From the NCBI RefSeq assembly GCF_020026305.1, contig NZ_CP075691.1, positions 3,341,001 through 3,405,000 of the forward strand: DNA of 64,000 nucleotides, read 5' to 3'. This document shows positions 42,089 to 51,768 of the stretch, piece after piece. Positions within the stretch are counted from its first letter, which is position 1; every line of letters begins with the position of its first letter. This stretch comes from Streptomyces sp. 135 (lineage in GTDB: Bacteria > Actinomycetota > Actinomycetes > Streptomycetales > Streptomycetaceae). A program made the position numbers and the translations under genes. The notes under the pieces were generated by a model that was given only the letters and a program-made list of their open reading frames with translations, made no database searches and was not told the origin of the DNA.

Positions 42089-44932
42089 CTACTTCTTGCG
42101 ACGCCGCCCACCCTTCTGGGCCTTGCGCCGCTCCGCCCGAGTCATGCCGTCCGCCTCGGATCGCACACCCGAACCATCCGTGGTGAAGTCACCCTCGTCG
42201 ACGCCGCCCTCGGCGTTCGGCGCCTGGAAGTGCAGCCGGTCGGGCCGCTGCGGAGCCTCAAGCCCCTTGGCCCGGATCTCGGGCCGCGACCCGGCACCCG
42301 CACCCGCCGGAACCGCGTCCTGCACGCCGCCCTTGGCGAGCGAGGTGGCCGCCGCGTCCTCGACCGGGACCTCCTCGACCTGCTGCTCGACCTGGACCTC
42401 CAGGTTGAACAGGTAGCCGACGGACTCCTCCTTGATGCCGTCCATCATGGCGTTGAACATGTCGAAGCCCTCGCGCTGGTACTCGACCAGCGGGTCCTTC
42501 TGCGCCATGGCACGGAGGCCGATGCCCTCCTGGAGGTAGTCCATCTCGTAGAGGTGCTCACGCCACTTGCGGTCGAGCACCGACAGGACGACCCGCCGCT
42601 CCAGCTCACGCATGATCTCGGAGCCGAGCTGCTCCTCACGCGTCGCGTACTGCTCGTGGATGTCGTCCTTGATGGACTCGGAGATGAACTCGGCGGTCAG
42701 ACCCGCGCGGTCGCCCGCCGCGTCCTCCAGCTCCTCGATGGTGACCTTGACGGGGTAGAGCTGCTTGAAGGCGCCCCACAGCCGGTCCAGGTCCCACTCC
42801 TCGGCGAAGCCCTCGGCGGTCTCGGCGGCGATGTACGCGTCGATGGTGTCGTCCATGAAGTGCGCGATCTGCTCGTGCAGATCCTCGCCCTCCAGGACCC
42901 GGCGACGCTCTCCGTAGATGACCTCGCGCTGCCGGTTGAGGACCTCGTCGTACTTGAGGACGTTCTTACGGGTCTCGAAGTTCTGCTGCTCCACCTGCGA
43001 CTGGGCGGAGGCGATGGCACGCGTCACCATCTTGTTCTCGATCGGCACGTCGTCGGGGACGTTGGCCATCGACATGACGCGCTCGACCATCTGCGCCTTG
43101 AAGAGCCGCATCAGGTCGTCGCCGAGCGACAGGTAGAAGCGGGACTCGCCCGGGTCGCCCTGACGGCCGGAGCGACCGCGCAGCTGGTTGTCGATACGGC
43201 GCGACTCGTGCCGCTCGGTGCCGAGGACGTACAGACCACCGAGGGCCTTGACCTCCTCGAACTCCTCCTTGACGGCCCGCTCGGCCTTCTCCAGGGCGGC
43301 GGGCAGCGCGGCGGCCCACTCCTCGACGTGCTCGACGGGGTCGAGACCGCGCTGGCGCAGCTCCGCCTCGGCGAGGTCGTCGGGGTTGCCGCCGAGCTTG
43401 ATGTCCGTACCACGACCGGCCATGTTCGTGGCCACCGTCACGGCGCCCTTGCGGCCGGCCTGGGCGACGATGGTCGCCTCACGGTCGTGCTGCTTGGCGT
43501 TGAGCACCTCGTGCTGGATGCCGCGCTTGGAGAGCTGCTGCGAGAGGTACTCGGACTTCTCCACGGAAGTCGTGCCGACCAGGATCGGCTGCCCCTTCTC
43601 GTGCTTCTCCGCGATGTCGTCGACGACGGCGGCGAACTTCGCGACCTCGGTGCGGTAGATCAGGTCGGACTGGTCGACGCGGACCATCGGCCGGTTCGTC
43701 GGGATCGGCACGACGCCCAGCTTGTAGATCTGGTGGAACTCGGCGGCCTCGGTCATGGCCGTACCGGTCATGCCGGAGAGGCCACTGTCGTAGCCGTCGC
43801 GCTTGTAGAGGCGGAAGAAGTTCTGGAGGGTGATGGTCGCCAGGGTCTGGTTCTCGTCCTTGATGTCCACCCCTTCCTTCGCCTCGATCGCCTGGTGCAT
43901 GCCCTCGTTGTAGCGGCGGCCGGCGAGGATACGGCCGGTGTGCTCGTCGACGATCATGACTTCGCCGTCGATGACGACGTAGTCCTTGTCCTTCTTGAAG
44001 AGTTCCTTGGCCTTGATGGCGTTGTTGAGGTAGCCCACGAGGGGCGTGTTCACCGACTCGTAGAGGTTGTCGATGCCGAGCCAGTCCTCGACCTTGCTCA
44101 CGCCGGACTCATGGATGGCGACGGTGCGCTTCTTCTCGTCGACCTCGTAGTCGCCGGTCTCCTCGATGCCCTTGAGGGGGTTGCCGGGCTCACCCTTGGT
44201 GAGGCGGGTGACCAGCTTGGCGAAGTCGCCGTACCACTTGGTGGCCTGGTCGGCGGGGCCGGAGATGATCAGCGGCGTACGGGCCTCGTCGACGAGGATC
44301 GAGTCGACCTCGTCGACGATCGCGAAGTTGTGGCCGCGCTGCACGAGCTCGTCCTGCGACCACGCCATGTTGTCGCGGAGGTAGTCGAAGCCGAACTCGT
44401 TGTTCGTGCCGTACGTGATGTCGCAGTTGTACTGCTCGCGGCGCTGGGCCGGCGTCATGTTGGCCAGGATGCAGCCGACGCTCAGGCCCAGGAACTTGTG
44501 GACGCGGCCCATCATCTCGGAGTCGCGCTCGGCCAGGTAGTCGTTGACCGTGATCAGGTGGACGCCCTTGCCGGAGAGGGCGTTCAGATACGCGGGCAGG
44601 GTGCCGACGAGGGTCTTGCCCTCACCGGTCTTCATCTCGGCGACATAGCCCATGTGCAGCGCGGCGCCGCCCATCATCTGGACGTCGTAGTGGCGCTGGC
44701 CCAGGACGCGCTTGGCGGCCTCACGGACCGTCGCGAAGGCCTCGGGGAGGAGGTCGTCGAGCGTCTCGCCGTCGGCGTAACGCTCCTTGTACTCCTGGGT
44801 CAGTGCGCGCAGCTCGGCGTCGGAGAGGCTGACGAAGTCCTCTTCGATGGAGTTGACCTGGTCCGCGATGCGGTGCAGCTTGCGCAGGATCTTGCCTTCG
44901 CCTGCACGCATGATCTTTGAGAGGACGGACAC
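42089..44932 (-). CDS. secA: Protein translocase ATPase SecA
   Basis: This 947-residue motor drives unfolded preproteins through SecYEG. It shows Walker A MKTGEGKT, the DEAD-like [35 protein letters not shown], the SAT-like region [11 protein letters not shown], and [12 protein letters not shown]. The C-terminus is a basic tail ([15 protein letters not shown]) without the zinc-binding Cys cluster of some SecA proteins, as is usual in actinobacteria. The GTG start at 44932 ([14 protein letters not shown]) follows AAGGAG by 10 nt; a longer frame to 45109 has no family similarity. Confidence 0.97.
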   Translation of the reverse strand: MSVLSKIMRAGEGKILRKLHRIADQVNSIEEDFVSLSDAELRALTQEYKERYADGETLDDLLPEAFATVREAAKRVLGQRHYDVQMMGGAALHMGYVAEMKTGEGKTLVGTLPAYLNALSGKGVHLITVNDYLAERDSEMMGRVHKFLGLSVGCILANMTPAQRREQYNCDITYGTNNEFGFDYLRDNMAWSQDELVQRGHNFAIVDEVDSILVDEARTPLIISGPADQATKWYGDFAKLVTRLTKGEPGNPLKGIEETGDYEVDEKKRTVAIHESGVSKVEDWLGIDNLYESVNTPLVGYLNNAIKAKELFKKDKDYVVIDGEVMIVDEHTGRILAGRRYNEGMHQAIEAKEGVDIKDENQTLATITLQNFFRLYKRDGYDSGLSGMTGTAMTEAAEFHQIYKLGVVPIPTNRPMVRVDQSDLIYRTEVAKFAAVVDDIAEKHEKGQPILVGTTSVEKSEYLSQQLSKRGIQHEVLNAKQHDREATIVAQAGRKGAVTVATNMAGRGTDIKLGGNPDDLAEAELRQRGLDPVEHVEEWAAALPAALEKAERAVKEEFEEVKALGGLYVLGTERHESRRIDNQLRGRSGRQGDPGESRFYLSLGDDLMRLFKAQMVERVMSMANVPDDVPIENKMVTRAIASAQSQVEQQNFETRKNVLKYDEVLNRQREVIYGERRRVLEGEDLHEQIAHFMDDTIDAYIAAETAEGFAEEWDLDRLWGAFKQLYPVKVTIEELEDAAGDRAGLTAEFISESIKDDIHEQYATREEQLGSEIMRELERRVVLSVLDRKWREHLYEMDYLQEGIGLRAMAQKDPLVEYQREGFDMFNAMMDGIKEESVGYLFNLEVQVEQQVEEVPVEDAAATSLAKGGVQDAVPAGAGAGSRPEIRAKGLEAPQRPDRLHFQAPNAEGGVDEGDFTTDGSGVRSEADGMTRAERRKAQKGGRRRKK

Positions 44933-45144
44933 GGGGGTTGGTCTCCTTGCCGGTCGGGCCTGGCATGGTCGGTTGTACTCGTCGGGCAACGGCCATCGTA
45001 TGCGAGGACCCGGCTGCGCCGGGAGGTCTGCCATGAGGTCAACGGGCGAGGGGCGCCGAAGGTGCCGGGTCGTGCGCTTGAGGTGGTCGCGACGGGCCGG
45101 TAAAAACACTGGCCCCCGGAACAGCGCCCCCGCATCATCGCTTG

Positions 45145-45717
45145 ATGGAGCCCGTCACACTCACCACCGAACGCCTGTGCCTGCGCGTCTTCGCGGCCGA
45201 GGACATCGACGAGGTCCACGAGGCCTGTCAGGACCCCGACATCCAGCGCTGGACCTCGATTCCCTCGCCGTACGCGCGCGTGGACGCCGAGACCTTCATT
45301 GCGCGCGTCGTGCCGAGTCAGTGGCAGGCCGACTCCGAGTACACCTTCGCCGTACGTCTGCGCGGCGGCGGCCCCCTGGTCGCCGCCGCCAGCCTGCACC
45401 ACCCGCGCTCGGGCACCTGGGAGGTCGGTTACTGGACGGCCAAGGAGCAGAGGGGCCGCGGCTATATGACGGAGACCGTGCTCGGCCTCGCCCGCTGGGC
45501 GTTCACGGACCTGCGCTGCACCCGCCTGGAGTGGCGCGCGGAGGTCGGCAACACGGGCTCCCGGGCGGTCGCGGAGAAGGCCGGCTTCAGGGTGGAGGGC
45601 GTGCACCGCGCGGGCCTGCTGAACAAGGGCACCCTCCGTGACTGCTGGGTGGGCGCCCTGTTGCCCTCCGATATCGGCATGGAGTCACCGCTGCCGTACC
45701 TGCCCGCGCGGCCCTGA
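45145..45717 (+). CDS. RimJ/RimL-type N-acetyltransferase
   Basis: This 190-residue GNAT protein has [17 protein letters not shown] at the start, [20 protein letters not shown] with the acetyl-CoA loop (R-G-R-G), and [17 protein letters not shown] near the end. This is the pattern of the RimJ/RimL branch that acetylates protein N-termini or related amines. ATG 45145 is used; TTG 45142 is a weak alternative. It is divergent from secA across about 210 bp. The acceptor is unknown. Confidence 0.87.
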   Translation: MEPVTLTTERLCLRVFAAEDIDEVHEACQDPDIQRWTSIPSPYARVDAETFIARVVPSQWQADSEYTFAVRLRGGGPLVAAASLHHPRSGTWEVGYWTAKEQRGRGYMTETVLGLARWAFTDLRCTRLEWRAEVGNTGSRAVAEKAGFRVEGVHRAGLLNKGTLRDCWVGALLPSDIGMESPLPYLPARP

Positions 45718-45769
45718 GGCCAAGGCGATTGCGCCCCCGCTGTCAGTGCCGCCACCTATCGTTTCGACC

Positions 45770-46933
45770 ATGACGAGCCTGCCGCGCCCCGCCATCGAAC
45801 TCTCCGCCGACGAGGCCCGCCGCATCGCGCTGCGGGCCCAGGGTTTCCTCGGCGCTCCGGACCGCAGATCCGGTGTGCGGGGCGTCCTGCGGCACCTCGG
45901 CGCGGTCCAGCTCGACACCATCTCGGTGCTGGCCCGCTCGCACGAACTCATTCCGTACGCACGCCTGGGCGCGGTGGGCCGCGACACCGTCGAGGCCGCG
46001 TACTGGACCGAGACCCACGCCTTTGAATACTGGTCGCACGCCGCGTGCATCCTGCCCGTCGAGGAGTGGCCGCACTTCGCCTTCCGCCGCCGCGCCTACC
46101 GCTCCCGCCCGCACTGGCACCACGACCTGCCCGACGGCGCGTACGACCAGGTCATCAAGCAGCTGCGCGCCGAAGGCCCGCTCACGGCCACGGAGTTGGG
46201 CGGCGCGAAGAACAAGGGCGAGTGGTGGGACTGGTCCGAGTCGAAGATCGCCGTAGAGCGCGCGCTGATGTACGGCGAGGTGGTCTGCACCGAGCGCCGC
46301 TCCTGGAAGCGGGTGTACGACCTGGCGGAGCGCGCCATCCCGGACGTGCTGCTCCACGACGACCTGAGCGACGCGGAGTGCCTGCGCCGCCTGGTGCGCC
46401 TGGCCGGTGAGGCGCTGGGCGTCGGCACGCGCGCGGACATCGCCGACTACCACCGCCTCAAGGGCGAGCAGTTCGACGCGGTGGTCGCGGACTCGGGCCT
46501 GGTGCCGGTGACGGTCCAGGGCTGGGACAAGCCCGCCTGGGCGGACCCGAAGGCCCTGGAGACGACGCCGCGCGGCCGGCACCGCACGACGCTGTTGTCC
46601 CCGTTCGACTCCCTGATCTGGGAGCGGGCGCGCACGGAGCGGATCTTCGGCTTCACCCACCGCCTGGAGGCGTACGTGCCCAAGCCGAAGCGGATACACG
46701 GCTATTTCGCGATGCCGCTGCTCGCCGGCGGCCGGCTCCTCGGCCGGGTCGACCCCGCGCGCGAGGGCGCCACGCTGGTGGCCAAGCAGGTCACGCTCGA
46801 CACCCCGAAGGCGGTCGAGCCGATGGCCCGGGCGCTGATGGAGGCGGCGTCCTGGGTCGGCTGCGACTCCGTACGGGTGGAGCGGGTGAACCGCCCGGAG
46901 CTGACGGCCGCCCTGGTGCGCGCCCTTACCTGA
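45770..46933 (+). CDS. YcaQ/AlkZ-like DNA glycosylase (winged-helix HTH_42 protein)
   Basis: This 387-residue protein belongs to the HTH_42 family of tandem winged-helix DNA glycosylases. The motif LGAVQLDTISVLARSH contains Gln-x-Asp. That matches the catalytic QxD of E. coli YcaQ, which unhooks interstrand crosslinks and bulky N7-alkyl lesions, rather than the QxQ of AlkZ. Other family signatures are SPFDSLIWERART and KRIHGYFAMPLLAGGRLLGRVD. The ATG start 45770 is at the family N-terminus. Its stop overlaps the opposite response regulator gene by 8 bp. It probably repairs alkylation or crosslink damage; some relatives protect antibiotic producers against their own product. Confidence 0.85.
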   Translation: MTSLPRPAIELSADEARRIALRAQGFLGAPDRRSGVRGVLRHLGAVQLDTISVLARSHELIPYARLGAVGRDTVEAAYWTETHAFEYWSHAACILPVEEWPHFAFRRRAYRSRPHWHHDLPDGAYDQVIKQLRAEGPLTATELGGAKNKGEWWDWSESKIAVERALMYGEVVCTERRSWKRVYDLAERAIPDVLLHDDLSDAECLRRLVRLAGEALGVGTRADIADYHRLKGEQFDAVVADSGLVPVTVQGWDKPAWADPKALETTPRGRHRTTLLSPFDSLIWERARTERIFGFTHRLEAYVPKPKRIHGYFAMPLLAGGRLLGRVDPAREGATLVAKQVTLDTPKAVEPMARALMEAASWVGCDSVRVERVNRPELTAALVRALT

Positions 46934-47669
46934 TCTCCAGGATCTTCTCCCGCATCGCGTAGACCACGGCTTCCATCCGGGAATGCAGCTGGAGCTTCTC
47001 CAGGATGTTGCGCACGTGGTTCTTCACGGTGTTCTCGGAGATGAACAACTCCTTGGCGATATCGCGGTTGTTCATCCCGGTGGCGACCAGCTTCAGCACT
47101 TCCAGCTCGCGATCCGTCAGCCGGGGCGCGGGCACCAGCCTGCGCTCGTCGGTGCGCTGGATCATCGACTTGAACTCCGTGAGCAGCTTGGAGGCCATCG
47201 AGGGGCTGATCTGCGACTGGCCGTCGGCCACCGCGCGAATCGCGGTGGCCACCTCGTCCGTGGAGATCTCCTTGAGGAGATATCCGGTGGCGCCGGCCTT
47301 GATCGCGTCGTAGAGGTCGGCCTCCTCGTCGCTGATCGTCAGCATGATGATCTTGGCGCTGGGCGCCACCTCCTTGATGGAGGTGCACGCCTCGATGCCG
47401 CCGCGCTTGGGCATGCGTACGTCCATGAGCACGATGTCGGGCAGCAGGTCGGCGGCCTTGTCCACCGCCTCGGCGCCGTCGCCCGCCTCACCCACGACCT
47501 GGATGTCCTCTTCGGCGGCGAGGACGATCTCCAGGCCGCGGCGGAAAAGGGCGTGGTCATCCACCACAAGCACCCGGATGGGCTCCTTGCGTGGGGCGCC
47601 CGCGTCCGTGCCGATGCCGATGCCGTCGTCGGCACCCTGGTGACGCATCGGTCCGAAGCTGTCCGCCAT
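46926..47669 (-). CDS. NarL/LuxR-type response regulator
   Basis: This 247-residue two-component response regulator starts at ATG 47669 after GGGAGGAAC. The receiver domain (about 31-150) has VVDDHA, the phosphoacceptor in DIVLMDVRMP (Asp83) and the switch residues LTIS and GYLLKE. The C-terminal LuxR helix-turn-helix (about 180-245) has LTDRELEVLKLVATGMNNRDIAKELF and ENTVKNHVRNILEKL. No histidine kinase gene is adjacent, so the regulator is an orphan here. It lies between the glycosylase and hpf genes in the usual Streptomyces order. A 30-residue N-terminal arm precedes the receiver. Confidence 0.92.
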   Translation of the reverse strand: MADSFGPMRHQGADDGIGIGTDAGAPRKEPIRVLVVDDHALFRRGLEIVLAAEEDIQVVGEAGDGAEAVDKAADLLPDIVLMDVRMPKRGGIEACTSIKEVAPSAKIIMLTISDEEADLYDAIKAGATGYLLKEISTDEVATAIRAVADGQSQISPSMASKLLTEFKSMIQRTDERRLVPAPRLTDRELEVLKLVATGMNNRDIAKELFISENTVKNHVRNILEKLQLHSRMEAVVYAMREKILEIR

Positions 47670-47801
47670 CGTTCCTCCCCCATGAAGGCCGTGGCCTGTT
47701 GTGCCTCTGCTGCGCCAACCCGAGGCGGCAGCACGCCGGTTGGCCCGGCCCGCCCATGATTTCATGCCTGGCGCCGCTCCGGTGCGCGCACTGGTCGCAC
47801 G

Positions 47802-47842
47802 ATGGTGCCCCTGGGGGCGCACACGCGCTCCAGGGGCACCAT
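47802..47842 (-). terminator. Terminator of hpf
   Basis: Atggtgcccctgg (47802-47814) and ccaggggcaccat (47830-47842) form a perfect 13-bp stem with a 15-nt loop, 31 bp beyond the hpf stop codon. Confidence 0.75.
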
Positions 47843-47872
47843 TACGGCGGTCGGGGGGGGACCGGCGGGCGC

Positions 47873-48565
47873 TCAGCCGCCGAGAGCCCCGCCCGCGCCA
47901 CCCGTCTCGGCGTTGGCGACCATGGGGTCGGTGTTGAGGCGGATGACGCCGTAGTCGTAGGCGTGCCTCCGGTAGACGACGCTCGGTTCCTTGGATTCGG
48001 AGTCGACGAACAAGTAGAAGTCGTGTCCGACCAGTTCCATCTCGTAGAGGGCCTGGTCGAGCGACATGGGCGCCGCGACGTGCGTCTTTTCGCGGACCAC
48101 GAGGGGGCCTTCGCCCTGGATCTCCAGCGAGCCGATCTTCTTGACCGGTACGCCGTCGCGCTCTTCGTCACGCGCGATGGTGCCGTCTCCGTTGAGGTAC
48201 GCCGCGTCCGGCACTCGCTCGGCGACCTCGGCGGCGGAGAGCCTGCCGGTGCCGCGCCGGTTGTGGCGCTTCTCGTGCTGCTTGCGCAGGCTGGCGTCGA
48301 GCTTGGCCGTGGCCAGGTCGAGCGCCGCGTACGGATCGGCGGCCGAGGCTTCCGCGCGGATCACGGGCCCACGGCCGCGGAGAGTGATCTCCACGCGGTC
48401 GGAACGGTCGGCCTGCCGCGGGTTGGTCTCCTTGGACACCTCGACGTCGAGGCTGATCACCTTGCCGTCGAGCCTCTGGATCTTGTCCAGCTTCAGCTTC
48501 TCGGCCACGTGCTTGCGGAACCGCTCGGGCACCTCGGTCTTGCGGCCCTTGACGACGATGTCCAC
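47873..48565 (-). CDS. hpf: Long-form ribosome hibernation promoting factor
   Basis: This 230-residue protein binds the small ribosomal subunit and pairs ribosomes into inactive 100S dimers in slow growth or stress. The N-terminal S30AE domain (about 1-110; VDIVVKGRKTEVPERFRKHV, VEITLRGRGPVIRAE) binds the decoding region. A linker of about 55 residues follows. The C-terminal dimerisation domain (about 170-225; PMSLDQALYEMELVGHDFYL, then VVYRRHAYDYGVIRL) marks the long form. The GTG start 48565 gives the family N-terminus and lies 11 nt after GGAG. A 13-bp-stem terminator follows. Confidence 0.95.
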   Translation of the reverse strand: MDIVVKGRKTEVPERFRKHVAEKLKLDKIQRLDGKVISLDVEVSKETNPRQADRSDRVEITLRGRGPVIRAEASAADPYAALDLATAKLDASLRKQHEKRHNRRGTGRLSAAEVAERVPDAAYLNGDGTIARDEERDGVPVKKIGSLEIQGEGPLVVREKTHVAAPMSLDQALYEMELVGHDFYLFVDSESKEPSVVYRRHAYDYGVIRLNTDPMVANAETGGAGGALGG

Positions 48566-48871
48566 GCAGAACTCCGTTCCCGGATCACTCCGCTTCGGTG
48601 GCGGAGCATCTCCCTTTTGCACCAGACCCCGGTGACTCCCGGAGCCTCGGACTCGGTGACTTCCACCTCCTCCTCCCCCGAGGGCAAGATCTCCACCCCA
48701 CCGGCCCGGGTGATTGTGGAAAACCTCAATTCCGATATGCGAGGCGCGGCGTTCGCCATTCCTCACAACCGAACATATCTCGCCCGGGCGGATGTCGTCA
48801 CCCTCTACTGCGACGTACCTCCATTCAGGTCTATCAACCCTCTCATCACCTGCAACGACGCAAGTTCTCCA
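48566..48871. other. hpf upstream region with a SigR-like promoter candidate
   Basis: Read on the minus strand, GGAAC (48875-48879), an 18-bp spacer and GTT (48854-48856) resemble the thiol-stress SigR consensus GGAAT-N18-GTT. A weak housekeeping-type candidate (TTGCAG with TAGACC) lies just downstream. The start would give a leader of about 280 nt. The stretch is noticeably AT-richer than its surroundings. A short open frame (48493-48759, minus) within it was not accepted as a gene. Confidence 0.4.
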
Positions 48872-49732
48872 TCAGTTCCGGTTTATTTCGAAAGAATCCG
48901 GTGGGGCGGCGACAACGGCCGCGCTGATCGCGTTCTCGCGGCCCAATAGCCGCCTTCGCACAGCATCCGTTCCCCGGCCCCGCACAGCCTCCGAGCGGGT
49001 CTTCTCTTGCATGTCTACGTCATGTATCGCGCGCACGGCCTCCACCATCGACGCGCCGGTGGTCATGAGGTCGTCCACGACCACGATCCGGCCCGCGCCC
49101 GCTCCCGCCAGCAGTCGGCCGCCCCCGGCGGTCACCTCCAGGGCGCCTGCCAGGTTGGCCTGCCGCTGCCGGGAGTCGAGCCCCGACTGATCGGCCACCG
49201 CACGCCGTTGACGCAGCACCGCGAGCACCCGCGCCGGGATCCCCGCTCGCCGCAGCTCACCCGCGGCGGCGAGCGCGATCCGCCGCGCCGGGTCCTGACC
49301 ACGCGCCCGCACAGAGGCACGCGACGACGGAACGGGGACGAGCGACAACGGCACCGTGCGCCCCTGTGATCCGCCGTGTGTGCCGTCTACCCACGATCGG
49401 GCCCGCGTATCACCCCACTGCGGCGTTTCCGGCGTCCCGCCCCGCAGACCGGCACGCACGGCTTCGGCGAGCGCCGCCCCCAGCGGCCCGGCGAGCCCCA
49501 GGGCGCCCCGCTCCTTGTGCGCGAGCAGCACGGCCCGCACCGCGTCCTCGTACGGCGCCGCCGCATGCACCACCGGCAGCCCCGGCGGCTCGGGCACCGG
49601 CCGCACCCGGCGTGGCGCGCTTCCGCACAGGGCTGCCCGGCACGCGGCACAGAGCGTCGCCCGAGGCCGCCCGCAGCCTCCGCACTCGGCCGGCAGCACC
49701 AGGTCGGTGAGGTCCTGCCACCACCCCCGCAT
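48872..49732 (-). CDS. comF: ComF-family phosphoribosyltransferase-like protein
   Basis: This 286-residue protein has an N-terminal zinc-finger-like cluster (CGGCGRP and CAACRAALC) and a C-terminal PRPP-binding phosphoribosyltransferase fold with VVVDDLMTTGASM. Both are typical of ComF/GntX proteins. ComF helps take up DNA in naturally competent bacteria, but its role in actinomycetes is not established. The start ATG 49732 (MRGWWQDLTDLVLP) matches the family N-terminus. Two DnaA-box-like sites lie 40-62 bp upstream. The last base of this gene borders the hpf promoter region. Confidence 0.88.
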   Translation of the reverse strand: MRGWWQDLTDLVLPAECGGCGRPRATLCAACRAALCGSAPRRVRPVPEPPGLPVVHAAAPYEDAVRAVLLAHKERGALGLAGPLGAALAEAVRAGLRGGTPETPQWGDTRARSWVDGTHGGSQGRTVPLSLVPVPSSRASVRARGQDPARRIALAAAGELRRAGIPARVLAVLRQRRAVADQSGLDSRQRQANLAGALEVTAGGGRLLAGAGAGRIVVVDDLMTTGASMVEAVRAIHDVDMQEKTRSEAVRGRGTDAVRRRLLGRENAISAAVVAAPPDSFEINRN

Positions 49733-49771
49733 GCCCCCACTGTGCCAAGCCACGGGCAGCGCGGCCACCCC

Positions 49772-49794
49772 TGTGGAAAACCCCCTGTGGACAA
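49772..49794. promoter_or_regulatory. Pair of DnaA-box-like sites upstream of comF
   Basis: TGTGGACAA (49786-49794) is the exact reverse complement of the Streptomyces DnaA box TTGTCCACA. TGTGGAAAA (49772-49780) is a one-base variant in the same orientation, 14 bp away. Both lie in the short gap before comF. Confidence 0.6.
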
Positions 49795-49884
49795 CCGGTC
49801 CCGGCGCCGTGACCCGTGCCATCGCCCCAGGTCACCGGTGGGGAGGCGTAGACCGACGGTCTGGTGCCCGCAGGGGACCCGGCC

Positions 49885-51768
49885 TCACCCCGGATAGACC
49901 GGGGACGACCCCTCCTTCACCACCGCCTGCCACTGCGAACCCGTCGGCAGCCGCACGATCCCGTCGTCCGAGTGCGCCACCAGCGGCTGCTGCTCGCTCT
50001 CGGACGCCGCGATCTCCTTGACGCCCGTCAGCCCCGGCAGCGTGGTGCCCGAGAGCACCGAGCCGTCGCACTGCACGTACCGCATCTGCTGCACCCCGCC
50101 GGACTCGCGCCCGACCACCACGAGGCGGCTGCCGCCCGCCCACGACATGGCGGTGACCTCCTCCATGCGCGGGGCCGCCTGGGTGGGGTCGAGCACCGAG
50201 ATCCGCGGCTGCTCCCGCTCGCCCTGCACACCCCGCTCGCCCCGCTCGCCCCGCTCGACCCGGCCGATCCACAGAGACGTCTTGTCGTCCTTCTTCACCA
50301 GCAGCGCGATACGGACCCCGTCGGCCGACACCCGCACCGCCTCGATGCGCCCGTCGAGACCGGGCACCTCGACCTCGACCGGTTCGCCCTCGCCCTGGTC
50401 GAGCCAGAGCAGCCGCGGCCGCTTCGGGTCGCGGTCGGCCACCCACAGGTCACCCCTGCCGTCCCAACTGGGCGTGGAGAGACGGTCCTCCTCCGCCTTC
50501 GCCCTGCTGCGCACCTGCGCCTTGCCGAGCGTGTCCTCCACGAACAGCGACGCCGTGTACAGCGACTTCCCGTCGCGCGACACCCCGGCCGCACGCTTCT
50601 CGTCCCGGGAGACCGCCGCCGAGCGCAGCTGCTGGTCCCCCGTGCCCAGGATGCCGTTCACCGGCTCCGGGGCGGCGGTGCTCCCGGCGTTGGCCGGCAT
50701 CCGCACCAGCCGGTGCTTCTCGTCGATGAAGTACTGGTAGCCGGGCCGCTCCGCATTGCGGTGCACCGCGACACTCTCGGCATGGCTCTGGCTCAGGACG
50801 CAGAGCATCGAACCGTTGGACCGCTGCAACGTCACCTGCTCGACCCCCGAAGGCGTCAGGTCCTGCAGCGTGAAGAGCAGTTGCGCCGCCATCTCCCGGC
50901 ACCGCGTCTGGCTGGCGCCGTCGGCCCGGCTGTTGAGCTGCACGGTCAGCCGGTTCTGGTCGTCCGGCGTCAGCGACTTGCCGGGGTCCTTGAGCCGCGT
51001 ACCGCTGTCGAACCTCGAATCGACCACCTGGTCGAGCCAGTTGGTCGGCCCTTCCAGGAGCGCCTTCACCGTCTGCGTCATCGGGTCGATCCGCTGACGT
51101 ATGTAGATGGGATCGGCGACGAGCCCCGCCCGGCCGCTCGCGCCCGCCCCCGACGGCCCGGCGTAGTAGTACTTGTTGACGGACCGGTAGATGCGCTGGA
51201 AGTCCGATTCGCCGAGCACCACGCCCGGCGGCGGCCTGTCGATGCGCCACTCCTTGCGGCCCGGGCCGCCCACCAGGCTCAGGTGCACGGACTGGCTGTA
51301 GGTCGCCTCTTGGGGCCGGTACGCGTGCTGCCTGTCGACCGTGGCGACCTGCTGGCCCGTCAGGGAGAAGCGGCGGCTGCCGTCCACCTCGTTCCCGGCG
51401 TTGCCCGCGTCCGTGTTCGGGCCGTCCGCCAGGACGGTCGTGGACGCTTCCGGTTCCCACGCCTTCGACGCGCTCTTCGTCAGATACTTGCGGGCCATCG
51501 CGAACTGCGGATCATCACTGGTCAGCGCCTCAAGGAAGCCCTGCACGATCTCCACGGGCCGCGCGCCCTCGCGCGGCGGCATCGCGTAGACCCGGACCTG
51601 TGACTGCGAGTCCGGCCGCTGCGAGGCGTCGACGGTCTTCAGGTTCCCGCTGTCGGGCATCGAGGCGCAGCCGGCCAGGAGGGCCCCGCACCCGCCCAGC
51701 AGCAGTCCGGTACGCAGCGGACGCCCACGGCGCGCACGACGGCCGCGTCCCTCCCGGTCAGCGCCCAC
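49885..51768 (-). CDS. lpqB: Lipoprotein LpqB of the MtrAB system
   Basis: This 627-residue lipoprotein works with the MtrAB two-component system; in mycobacteria it modulates MtrB from outside. The signal region has basic residues, GLLLGGCGALL and the lipobox LLAGC. The LpqB N-terminal domain (about 40-300, GerMN-like folds, PVEIVQGFLEALTSDDPQFAMARKYL) leads to a C-terminal beta-propeller with LpqB signatures. The GTG start 51768 overlaps the mtrB end by 11 bp, showing tight coupling. A short VERGERGERGVQGERE repeat near residue 510 comes from a 9-bp tandem repeat. Confidence 0.95.
   Translation of the reverse strand: MGADREGRGRRARRGRPLRTGLLLGGCGALLAGCASMPDSGNLKTVDASQRPDSQSQVRVYAMPPREGARPVEIVQGFLEALTSDDPQFAMARKYLTKSASKAWEPEASTTVLADGPNTDAGNAGNEVDGSRRFSLTGQQVATVDRQHAYRPQEATYSQSVHLSLVGGPGRKEWRIDRPPPGVVLGESDFQRIYRSVNKYYYAGPSGAGASGRAGLVADPIYIRQRIDPMTQTVKALLEGPTNWLDQVVDSRFDSGTRLKDPGKSLTPDDQNRLTVQLNSRADGASQTRCREMAAQLLFTLQDLTPSGVEQVTLQRSNGSMLCVLSQSHAESVAVHRNAERPGYQYFIDEKHRLVRMPANAGSTAAPEPVNGILGTGDQQLRSAAVSRDEKRAAGVSRDGKSLYTASLFVEDTLGKAQVRSRAKAEEDRLSTPSWDGRGDLWVADRDPKRPRLLWLDQGEGEPVEVEVPGLDGRIEAVRVSADGVRIALLVKKDDKTSLWIGRVERGERGERGVQGEREQPRISVLDPTQAAPRMEEVTAMSWAGGSRLVVVGRESGGVQQMRYVQCDGSVLSGTTLPGLTGVKEIAASESEQQPLVAHSDDGIVRLPTGSQWQAVVKEGSSPVYPG

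Noticed and set aside
42230..44920. 896-residue open frame antisense to secA
   Set aside because: Same GC-bias effect over a certain housekeeping gene.
48493..48759. 88-residue minus-strand frame upstream of hpf
   Set aside because: It has a weak start, overlaps hpf in another frame and resembles no family; an upstream open frame is possible but unsupported.
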